From the NCBI GenBank assembly GCA_963611755.1, contig CAVDTK010000125.1, positions 1 through 6,903 on the forward strand: 6,903 nt of DNA, written 5' to 3'. Below the pieces are notes generated by a model. The model saw only the letters and a list, made by a program, of their open reading frames with translations. It had not been told where the DNA came from and did no database searches. Below, one piece after another: positions 1-5,354 of this stretch; the first letter of the stretch is position 1, and every line of letters starts with the position of its first letter. A program made the translations under genes and the position numbers. Origin of the DNA: Paratractidigestivibacter sp963611755 (GTDB taxonomy: Bacteria; Actinomycetota; Coriobacteriia; Coriobacteriales; Atopobiaceae).

Positions 1-964
1 CGGCCAGGGCATCGGCCTCTCCGCGCACCGCTTGCGCGAAGAGCTCGATCTCGCAGGCCATGTCGCGGGCCGGCGCCTCCTCGCACTCAACCGGCGTGGC
101 CTCGCCCTCCTGCATCCTGAAGACCATGCCCTTGTCCTCGTGCCAGAAGACACGGGGCTTGGCCGGGCAGGAGACCTGGTCGAACACGAGCGTCCCGTTC
201 TGGCCCGCGATCTCGCACGCCAGCTTGTCGTCGGCGGTCTTTCCCCAAAACAGGGTCACGACCTTGTCGTCGTAGCCCAAAAGCATGCTGCCGGACAAAT
301 CGATCACGGAGTGCGGCTCGCCCGCGGCCATGCCCGGCACCTGGACCGTGCGGCCCATCGCCTTGACCTCGCGCGGCACGCCGAAAAGCGCCACGGCCGG
401 CGCCACGGTGTAGACGCCCATGTCCATAAGGGCGCCCGCCGACATCGCGGGGTCGAAGATGTTCACCCGCTCGCCGGCGTTCAGCTTGGCGATCCTCGAG
501 GTCACCTTGGCAAACGAGAAGGACGCGAAGCTCACGGGCCCAAGCTGGGGCAGCGTGGCCGCGATGGCCTTGGTCGTGGGCACGAAGAGGTTGCGCATAG
601 CCTCAAGCGCCACGACCCCGGCCCCGCGTGCGGCCTCAAAGACGCCCGCGGCCTCGCGCTCGTTGGACGCGAAGGCCTTCTCGACAAGGACGTGCTTGCC
701 AGCGGCCATCAGGGCCTTGGCCTGCTCGGCATGAAGCGCGTTGGGAGAAGCGATATAGACTGCATCGACCTGCTCGCAAGCCGCAATCTCATCCAAAGAC
801 GAGAAGGCCAGCGGCGCCCCGTGGGCATCCGCGAACTCACGCGCGCGCTCGGCGTTTCTCGAGTAGCAGCCCACAAGCTCGACGCCCGCCACGTCTTTTG
901 CCGCCAAGATGAACTGCTCGCAGATCATGCTTGTGCCGATAGTTGCAAATCTTATGTTCTCCAT
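1..964 (-). CDS. Gfo/Idh/MocA-family NAD(P)-dependent oxidoreductase, C-terminus cut by window edge
   Basis: This is a predicted cytoplasmic NAD(P)-dependent dehydrogenase acting on a sugar, inositol or diol-type substrate; the substrate cannot be read from the sequence. I read 321 residues from the ATG at 964-962, and the frame is still open at base 1. The family is usually about 320-350 residues, so only a short tail is missing. The N-terminus (FATIGTSMI, residues 6-14) is the Rossmann dinucleotide loop in the form seen in dihydrodiol-dehydrogenase-like members. YIASPNALHAEQA follows (70-82), then HVLVEKAF (91-98), which holds the usual catalytic-region lysine (K96), although the common EKP is EKA here. 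EAMRN (121-125) and GALMDMGVYTV (177-187) belong to the C-terminal alpha/beta domain. The start was chosen because homology begins directly at MENIRFATIG; upstream ATGs at 971 and further out lie in another frame. The Shine-Dalgarno is weak (GGATGG). It is divergent from the thioesterase gene. Confidence 0.88.
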   Translation of the reverse strand, partial: MENIRFATIGTSMICEQFILAAKDVAGVELVGCYSRNAERAREFADAHGAPLAFSSLDEIAACEQVDAVYIASPNALHAEQAKALMAAGKHVLVEKAFASNEREAAGVFEAARGAGVVALEAMRNLFVPTTKAIAATLPQLGPVSFASFSFAKVTSRIAKLNAGERVNIFDPAMSAGALMDMGVYTVAPAVALFGVPREVKAMGRTVQVPGMAAGEPHSVIDLSGSMLLGYDDKVVTLFWGKTADDKLACEIAGQNGTLVFDQVSCPAKPRVFWHEDKGMVFRMQEGEATPVECEEAPARDMACEIELFAQAVRGEADALA

Positions 965-978
965 GAGCCATCCAATGT

Positions 979-1028
979 TTGAAGACATTTCCCTGATCCC
1001 ATTCTATCGACCCCAAATCACGGCGCAA
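979..1028. promoter_or_regulatory. Divergent intergenic region with weak promoter-like boxes
   Basis: The 102 bases between 964 and 1067 must carry the starts for both the oxidoreductase and the thioesterase operon. On the minus strand TTGCGC (plus 1023-1028) and TAGAAT (plus 1001-1006) are 16 bases apart, which would give a leader of about 30 bases for the oxidoreductase. On the plus strand TTGAAG (979-984) and TTCTAT (1002-1007) are 17 bases apart, ahead of the thioesterase. The two -10 candidates overlap. The matches are modest and the assignment is tentative; no operator palindrome was found. Confidence 0.25.
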
Positions 1029-1066
1029 GCTGCTAAGGTCAAAGGGTTAGAAAGGTTTGGTGCAAC

Positions 1067-1783
1067 ATGTACTCATTCGATAGCCGCGTGCGCTACAGCG
1101 AGGTGGACGAGAACGGCCGCCTGTCGCTCGTCTCGATGATCGATTACCTGCAGGACTGCTCGACCTTCCAGTGCGAGGACGTCTGCGAAGGCATCACGTG
1201 CCTCAAGGGCAAGGGATACGGCTGGATCCTCGCCTCCTGGCGCATCGAGATCTCGCGCCTTCCCAAGTTCAACGAGAAGATCACCACGTCTACCTGGTGC
1301 TACGAGATGAAGCGCCTGCACGCCATGCGCAACTTCCAGATCTGCGACGCGGCCGGCAACGCCCTGGTCACGGCAGACTCCCAGTGGTATCTCTTTGACT
1401 TCAACCAGCACAAGGTCGCGCGCATCCCCGACGACCAGCTGGTCTACCTGGAAGACACCCCGCGCGCCGAGATGGGCAAGATGGAGCGCAAGATCGCCGT
1501 CGAGGGCGAGGGCCGCGATGCCTCCCCCATCACCGTGGGCGTCCAGCACCTGGACACCAACAACCACGTGAACAACGCCCAGTACGTCCTCATGGCCGTG
1601 GGAGCCCTGCGAGAGCTCGGCCTTACCGTCCCGACGGACGTCTTGAGCATCCAGTACCGCAGCATGGCTCTTCTCGGCGACGTCATCCAGCCGTGCGTCC
1701 GCGACTGCGAGGGCGGCCACGTGGTCGTTCTGGCCTCGCCTGCGGGCGACGTGTTCGCAACCGTCAAACTCCAAGGAAAGTAG
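1067..1783 (+). CDS. Acyl-ACP thioesterase family protein (double hotdog)
   Basis: This is predicted to hydrolyse acyl-ACP (or an acyl-CoA) to free fatty acid and carrier in the cytoplasm. At 238 residues it matches bacterial members of the acyl-ACP thioesterase family, which have two hotdog domains. The first begins at residue 1 with VRYSEVDENGRL (8-19) and MIDYLQDCS (24-32), followed by GYGWILASWRIEI (50-62). The second holds the signature HLDTNNHVNNAQY (161-173), with D163, N165 and H167 matching the plant FatA/FatB Asp-x-Asn-x-His. The plant EYRREC motif is QYRSMA here (196-201), so the Glu and Cys positions are Met200 and Ala201, which makes the activity less certain. The start ATG has AAAGG (1051-1055) 11 bases upstream and gives the expected family N-terminus. 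It is first in a tight run with the Nudix, thyA and folA genes, six bases ahead of the Nudix gene. Confidence 0.9.
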   Translation: MYSFDSRVRYSEVDENGRLSLVSMIDYLQDCSTFQCEDVCEGITCLKGKGYGWILASWRIEISRLPKFNEKITTSTWCYEMKRLHAMRNFQICDAAGNALVTADSQWYLFDFNQHKVARIPDDQLVYLEDTPRAEMGKMERKIAVEGEGRDASPITVGVQHLDTNNHVNNAQYVLMAVGALRELGLTVPTDVLSIQYRSMALLGDVIQPCVRDCEGGHVVVLASPAGDVFATVKLQGK

Positions 1784-1789
1784 GTTCCC

Positions 1790-2206
1790 ATGCAGACTAT
1801 CCGCGTGGCCGCAGCGGCCATCGAGCGCGACAAGCACCTTCTGGCCGCCAAGCGCGCCGACGTCGAGGGCGAGGCCGCCTGGGAGTTTCCCGGCGGCAAG
1901 ATCGAGGAGGGAGAAGGCGCCGAGGAGGCCCTTCGCCGCGAGATCGCCGAGGAGCTGGGCTGCCAGCTGCAGGTGATCCTGCCCTTCGACACGATCGAGC
2001 ACGACTACCCCGACTTCCATCTCTCGATGGAGCTCTTCGTGTGCACCCTGGCCCCCGGCGCAGAGCCCGCCGCCCTTGAGCACGCCGACCTCAAGTGGCT
2101 CTCTAAGGACGAGCTGCTGAGCGTCGAGTGGCTCGCCGCCGACCACGAGACGGCCATGCGCCTGGGCCTTTTCTGGGACCAGTTCTTCGAAGAAGAGCAT
2201 CTGTAG
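1790..2206 (+). CDS. mutT: MutT-like Nudix hydrolase, probable 8-oxo-dGTP diphosphatase
   Basis: This is predicted to hydrolyse oxidised dGTP to the monophosphate and pyrophosphate, keeping mutagenic 8-oxo-dGTP out of DNA. At 138 residues it is close in size to E. coli MutT (129). The Nudix box is complete at residues 36-58: G36, E42 and the REIAEELG stretch (50-57) carry the metal-binding glutamates. It is preceded by WEFPGGKIEEGE (31-42), the form typical of MutT rather than of ADP-ribose or Ap4A hydrolases. K21-R22 match the MutT K-R pair. The position of E. coli Asn119 appears to be Asp118 (AADHE), a change also found in other 8-oxo-dGTPases. The ribosome site GGAAAG (1775-1780) lies inside the end of the thioesterase gene, which suggests coupled translation. 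Specificity is inferred from motif resemblance; another nucleotide substrate is possible. Confidence 0.88.
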   Translation: MQTIRVAAAAIERDKHLLAAKRADVEGEAAWEFPGGKIEEGEGAEEALRREIAEELGCQLQVILPFDTIEHDYPDFHLSMELFVCTLAPGAEPAALEHADLKWLSKDELLSVEWLAADHETAMRLGLFWDQFFEEEHL

Positions 2207-2224
2207 GAAAGGGGGCGCCACACA

Positions 2225-3073
2225 ATGAGTCGAGCCGACGACATCTTCTGCGCCATGTGCCAGGACATCATCGACAACGGGACCACGACCGAGGGCCAGA
2301 AAGTCCGCCCGCGCTGGGAAGACGGCGCGCCCGCCTACACGATCAAGCGCTTTGGCGTATGCAACCGCTACAACTTGAAAGAGGAGTTCCCGGCCCTCAC
2401 CCTGCGCCGCACGGCTCTGAAGTCGGCCATGGACGAGATCTTGTGGATCTACCAGAAGAAGTCCAACAACATCGCCGATCTCCATTCCCACATCTGGGAC
2501 GAGTGGGCGGATAAGACGGGCTCCATCGGCAAGGCCTACGGCTACCAGATCGGCGTCAAGAGCCACTATCCGCAAGGCGATTTCGACCAGATGGACAAGG
2601 TCCTCTATGACCTGCGAGAGACCCCGTATTCTCGCCGCATCATGACCAACACCTACGTCTTCTCGGACTTAAGCGAGATGAACCTCTACCCCTGTGCCTA
2701 CTCGGTCACGTACAACGTCACGCAGGAGCCGGGTGACGACCGCCCCACGCTCAACATGCTCTTGAACCAGCGCAGCCAGGACATCCTGGCTGCCAACAAC
2801 TGGAACGTCTGCCAGTACGCGATCCTGCTCATGATGGTCGCGCAGACCGCAGGAATGCACGCCGGCGAGCTGGTCCACATGATCGCCGACGCCCACATCT
2901 ACGACCGCCACGTCGACATCGTGCGCGAGCTCATCTCGCGCCCGCGTCTGGCCGCGCCCAAAGTGAGCCTGAACCCCGAGATCCGCGACTTCTACGCCTT
3001 CACCACGGCAGACCTTATCGTGGAGAACTACGAGCACGGCCCGCAGGTCACCGACATCCCCATCGCCGTCTAG
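2225..3073 (+). CDS. thyA: Thymidylate synthase ThyA (Bacillus/phage phi3T-like subtype)
   Basis: This makes dTMP from dUMP using 5,10-methylene-tetrahydrofolate and releases dihydrofolate. It has 282 residues, close to B. subtilis ThyA (279) and longer than E. coli ThyA (264). Catalytic Cys157 lies in NLYPCAYS (153-160). The phosphate-binding arginines are YSRR (135-138) and R183 of QRSQD (182-186). N194, in NNWNVCQYA, is the pyrimidine-binding Asn, and DAHIYDRH (222-229) supplies His224 and Tyr226. DEILW (70-74) holds the folate-side Glu71. WEDGAPAYT, the HIWDEWADKTGSIGKAYG stretch (89-106), Y-x-RH and NPEIRDFYAF match, from memory, the B. subtilis ThyA (phage phi3T) branch rather than the E. 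coli branch. In E. coli the residue after the catalytic Cys is His; here it is Ala158. A strong ribosome site, AAAGGGGG (2208-2215), sits nine bases before the ATG. The enzyme is followed by folA, which recycles its dihydrofolate product. Confidence 0.96.
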   Translation: MSRADDIFCAMCQDIIDNGTTTEGQKVRPRWEDGAPAYTIKRFGVCNRYNLKEEFPALTLRRTALKSAMDEILWIYQKKSNNIADLHSHIWDEWADKTGSIGKAYGYQIGVKSHYPQGDFDQMDKVLYDLRETPYSRRIMTNTYVFSDLSEMNLYPCAYSVTYNVTQEPGDDRPTLNMLLNQRSQDILAANNWNVCQYAILLMMVAQTAGMHAGELVHMIADAHIYDRHVDIVRELISRPRLAAPKVSLNPEIRDFYAFTTADLIVENYEHGPQVTDIPIAV

Positions 3074-3100
3074 GAACCCGCCCGAATCCACAGGAACCCG
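3072..3100 (+). repeat. 9-bp direct repeat in the thyA-folA gap
   Basis: AGGAACCCG occurs at 3072-3080, overlapping the thyA stop codon, and again at 3092-3100, 20 bases apart start to start. A third AGGA (3107-3110) is part of the folA ribosome site. It may be a local duplication of a ribosome-binding segment. No function is claimed. Confidence 0.5.
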
Positions 3101-3116
3101 ATCCCCAGGAGCGCAC

Positions 3117-3656
3117 ATGAGCAACAACGCCGAGGTCACGGCCGAGAAGACCCTCTCCCCCATACCCAACCTGTACGCCATCGTCGCCGTCTGCGACGAC
3201 TGGGGCATCGGCCTTGACGGAGACATGCTGGTGCGAAACCGCGAGGACATGCGCTCGTTCGTGCGCCACACCAAGGGCCACACGGTGATCATGGGGAGAA
3301 AGACCCTCGAGAGCTTCCCGGACGCGAAGCCCCTGGTAGAGCGCAGAAACATCGTGATCTCACGCGACGCCGCCTACGCTCCGGAAGGCGTCGAGATGGC
3401 CCGGAGCTTGGACGAGGCGCTGGACCTTGCCCGGGATGACGACGAGGCCTGGGTCATCGGCGGCGGCCAGATCTACCAGGCGCTTCTCCCCTTATGCTCC
3501 CGCGCCGTGGTGACACGCAACCACTGCGTCCGCCCCGCGGACACCTTCTTCCCCAACCTTGACGCCGACCCCACATGGAAAGCCGCCGAGGTCACCCCCG
3601 GCGGCACTACCAAATCTGGCATCGAGTTCGATTTCGTGACCTACGTGCGGGCGTAG
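3117..3656 (+). CDS. folA: Dihydrofolate reductase with short N-terminal extension
   Basis: This reduces dihydrofolate to tetrahydrofolate with NADPH, closing the cycle with ThyA encoded just upstream. It has 179 residues, somewhat longer than E. coli FolA (159) because about 17 polar residues precede the first strand (LYAIVAVCDDWGIG, 19-32). The extension looks real: AGGAG (3107-3111) lies five bases before this ATG and no alternative start codon precedes the fold. The catalytic acid is Asp44 in REDMRSF (42-48), with F48 matching E. coli Phe31. TVIMGRKTLESFP (56-68) and VIGGGQIYQALLP carry the NADPH-binding segments, and ADTFFP follows. The residue at the E. coli Trp22 position is Val39 (MLVRNRED), a form also known in clostridial-type reductases, so trimethoprim response cannot be assumed from E. 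coli. The gene runs convergently into the lipoprotein gene, with about 18 bases between stops and no visible terminator. Confidence 0.95.
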   Translation: MSNNAEVTAEKTLSPIPNLYAIVAVCDDWGIGLDGDMLVRNREDMRSFVRHTKGHTVIMGRKTLESFPDAKPLVERRNIVISRDAAYAPEGVEMARSLDEALDLARDDDEAWVIGGGQIYQALLPLCSRAVVTRNHCVRPADTFFPNLDADPTWKAAEVTPGGTTKSGIEFDFVTYVRA

Positions 3657-3674
3657 GGAGCCAGGCCGAGAAGC

Positions 3675-4385
3675 CTACTCCGTCGCAGTCGCGGTCGTAT
3701 CCGCAGAAGTCGCCGTCGTGGTCGCGGTGGCCGCGGCCCCCAGCCCGTCCACGATGTCCGACCCGCCGTAGAGCGCGCTGAAGAACGCCGAGTTGCCGGT
3801 GGGGTCGAACGTCCAGTTGCCGGAATCGTCCTTGGTGACGGTCACGCTCACGGTGGTGGTCACCAGGTCGTCGGAGTCGAGGTGCTGGTAAAGATAGTCG
3901 ACCAGCTTGGCAAACAGCGGCGTCCTGCCGCCGTCGGCAAATGTCGTCTGGTAGTCGTCCGTCTCGGAATAGGCCGTGAAATCTGCCGCGGCATTGTTGG
4001 CGGCGGTGGCCAGGCTCACGTTGGTGATCGTGATCTGCACCTGGGCGCTCTTCTTGTCGTCAGCCACCACGGGCTCGCCCATCGAGTAGCTAAAGCGCGA
4101 GAAGGCGTGCTTGTGGAAGTCGTCCATGTTGACGTCCAGGCTCGACAGGATCGAGGCGGTCGCTTCGTCGCCGTAGTTGGGGTCCACGGCCTCGACCTCG
4201 CTCTTCTTGGAGTCGTCGCTCGACTCGTCGCCGTCGCCGTCCTCGGAAGGCAAGACGTAGCCCGCCATCACGGCCTCGACCACCTCGCCCGCGGCCTTGG
4301 ACTGGTTCTTGCAGCCCACGAGCGCCACGCACAGAACAAGCGCGACCACGCAGGCGATATAGGGAAGAGAAGATCTCTTAGACAT
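3675..4385 (-). CDS. Predicted secreted lipoprotein of unknown function
   Basis: I do not recognise this family. The 236-residue product starts with a lipoprotein signal: MSKRSS, a hydrophobic stretch (residues 7-24) and a lipobox LVGC with the cysteine at 25, so it should be exported and lipid-anchored on the outer face of the membrane. An acidic, Ser/Asp-rich linker (47-68) follows, then a mixed alpha/beta domain (about 70-215) with alternating strands such as SAQVQITITNVSLA (113-126) and LVTTTVSVTVTKDD (174-187) ending in GNWTFDP. This strand-rich design resembles small extracytoplasmic domains. The last 20 or so residues are a low-complexity Ala/Thr tail (217-236). The start at 4385 is favoured over in-frame ATGs at 4397, 4406 and 4451 because GAGG (4392-4395) lies six bases upstream and the signal peptide begins there. 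No cysteine other than the lipobox one follows the signal peptide. A strong terminator hairpin sits just upstream (4407-4445). Confidence 0.85.
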   Translation of the reverse strand: MSKRSSLPYIACVVALVLCVALVGCKNQSKAAGEVVEAVMAGYVLPSEDGDGDESSDDSKKSEVEAVDPNYGDEATASILSSLDVNMDDFHKHAFSRFSYSMGEPVVADDKKSAQVQITITNVSLATAANNAAADFTAYSETDDYQTTFADGGRTPLFAKLVDYLYQHLDSDDLVTTTVSVTVTKDDSGNWTFDPTGNSAFFSALYGGSDIVDGLGAAATATTTATSADTTATATE

Positions 4386-4391
4386 AGACAA

Positions 4392-4395
4392 CCTC
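4392..4395 (-). promoter_or_regulatory. Ribosome-binding site that sets the lipoprotein start
   Basis: On the minus strand GAGG is followed by six bases (TTGTCT) and the ATG at 4385-4383. It overlaps the in-frame ATG at 4397, which makes the longer starts unlikely; those would also add a non-signal N-terminus. Confidence 0.6.
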
Positions 4396-4406
4396 ATCAC
4401 AGACAT

Positions 4407-4445
4407 AAAAACGGCCCCCTGAACAGTACCACGTTCAGGGGGCCG
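4407..4445 (-). terminator. Strong intrinsic terminator after the phosphotransferase gene
   Basis: Bases 4412-4424 and 4433-4445 are perfect 13-bp inverted arms (CGGCCCCCTGAAC and its complement) around an 8-base loop. On the minus strand the stem is followed directly by TTTTT (plus 4411-4407), so it is a Rho-independent terminator for transcription leaving the phosphotransferase gene, whose stop is 30 bases upstream. The T-tract ends only about 11 bases before the lipoprotein ribosome site. There is no T-tract on the plus side. Confidence 0.88.
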
Positions 4446-4475
4446 CGCCAAAGACGGATTAAGCCAACTCAGCGC

Positions 4476-5246
4476 TTATTCGTAATCGTTGGCGGCGTCG
4501 ACGAAGCTCTTGAGCATCTCCTCGGCGTCCTTGCGGCCGCGGGCAAGCTCGGCGGCGGCCACGACGGGCACCCAGTACATGATCTTCTGCTTGGGCATGT
4601 CGGCCTTCTTGGAGTACAGATCGAGATAGGCCTCGGCTTGGTCGGCGTGGTACATCTTGAACAGGATGTACGAAAGCGCCGCGTCGGCCTCGGGCAGGCC
4701 GCGGGTGACGTGGGCCCAGTCGCAGACATAGGCCTTGCCGTCGTCGCCGATAATGACGTTGGACGGGTTGAAGTCGCCGTGGCAGATGTACTTGTGGCCG
4801 TGCATGCGGTCCGCGCGCATCTCAAGGTCGTAGCGCTGCGTGGGATCGATGTCGGACACGGAGGAGATCATGTTCTTGAACTTCGCGCGCTGGGAGTTGA
4901 GAAGGGCGGGAGCCTGGGTGTTCTGGATCTCGACCTGCAGGTCGACGAACTTCTCCAGAAGCTCAGCCTTCTTGGCCTCGTCGGCCTCGTCCATGAGCTT
5001 GCGAAGGGTGGTGCCGGGAACGAACTCGGTCGCCAGAGCCCAGCCGCCGTCGGCGGTCTGGGAAACCTCTAAAACCTTGGGAACACAGACGCCGGCCTCG
5101 GCCACGCGGGCAAGGTTGACGGCCTCGTTAAACACGTCGGATGCGGGCTTGGAAGGGACAAAGGCCTTGACGAGCTTGTTGCCGTCCTGGTAGACGACCT
5201 TGCCCTTGCGCTCGACGATGACGTTCTTCTCGCTAGAAAGTTCCAT
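4476..5246 (-). CDS. APH/choline-kinase-fold phosphotransferase, substrate unknown
   Basis: This is a predicted cytoplasmic ATP-dependent small-molecule kinase of the aminoglycoside phosphotransferase/choline kinase superfamily, 256 residues long. The catalytic loop is clear: ICHGDFNPSN (154-163) with Asp158 as catalytic base and Asn163, then AYVCDWAHVTRGLPEAD (172-188) with Asp176 in the metal-binding DFG-like position. The N-terminal lobe (VVYQDGNKLVKAFVPS, 17-32) offers K27 as a likely ATP-contacting lysine but has no obvious glycine-rich loop. HGDFNPSN, the D-W segment and the short length resemble the TIGR02172-type sugar-kinase-like group more than true resistance enzymes, so no antibiotic resistance should be inferred. 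A longer frame opens at 5270, but AGGAGG lies eight bases before the ATG at 5246, inside that extension, so 5246 is the start. It is flanked by terminators on both sides and is probably a single-gene unit. Confidence 0.85.
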   Translation of the reverse strand: MELSSEKNVIVERKGKVVYQDGNKLVKAFVPSKPASDVFNEAVNLARVAEAGVCVPKVLEVSQTADGGWALATEFVPGTTLRKLMDEADEAKKAELLEKFVDLQVEIQNTQAPALLNSQRAKFKNMISSVSDIDPTQRYDLEMRADRMHGHKYICHGDFNPSNVIIGDDGKAYVCDWAHVTRGLPEADAALSYILFKMYHADQAEAYLDLYSKKADMPKQKIMYWVPVVAAAELARGRKDAEEMLKSFVDAANDYE

Positions 5247-5254
5247 GGTCCGTG

Positions 5255-5260
5255 CCTCCT
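5255..5260 (-). promoter_or_regulatory. Consensus Shine-Dalgarno that sets the phosphotransferase start
   Basis: AGGAGG on the minus strand, eight bases before the ATG at 5246-5244. It lies downstream of the alternative in-frame ATG at 5270, so the longer reading is rejected. The 50 bases further upstream (5261-5310) must contain the promoter, since a terminator precedes them, but I see no convincing -35/-10 pair. Confidence 0.8.
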
Positions 5261-5309
5261 TAGTTGGCATTGCATAAGACCAGTTTAGAGTTGTATGGGA
5301 GAAGTAAAG

Positions 5310-5342
5310 AAGCCGGGACGGCGAGCGTGCCCGTCCCGGCTT
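5310..5342 (-). terminator. Intrinsic terminator after adhE
   Basis: Perfect 12-bp inverted arms (5310-5321 and 5331-5342, AAGCCGGGACGG and its complement) enclose a 9-base loop. On the minus strand the stem is followed by a T-rich run (TTCTTTACTTC), 12 bases after the adhE stop codon. The plus-strand side has only TTT and has no gene to end there. Confidence 0.85.
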
Positions 5343-5354
5343 TAAGCGGAACGA

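Noticed and set aside
32..982. A 316-codon plus-strand open frame opposite the oxidoreductase
   Set aside because: The minus-strand frame gives a clear Gfo/Idh/MocA protein with its Rossmann loop; the plus-strand product shows no domain and is rich in Arg, His and Gly as expected from a shadow.
1073..2575. A 500-codon open frame on the minus strand across the thioesterase, mutT and thyA genes
   Set aside because: It is antisense to three recognised enzymes. Its composition (rich in Gly, Ala, Val, Asp, Leu, His without motifs) is what GC-biased third positions produce on the opposite strand, and it crosses the gene boundaries.
3680..3740. Repeated GTCG-like units at the end of the lipoprotein gene, considered as a tandem repeat or CRISPR-like array
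   Set aside because: The units are irregular and are simply the reverse complement of Ala/Thr codons in the low-complexity tail. There are no regular spacers.
3882..5072. A 396-codon plus-strand open frame across the lipoprotein and phosphotransferase genes
   Set aside because: It runs antisense through two well-supported genes and through the terminator between them, and it has a low-complexity GC-driven sequence with no family motif.
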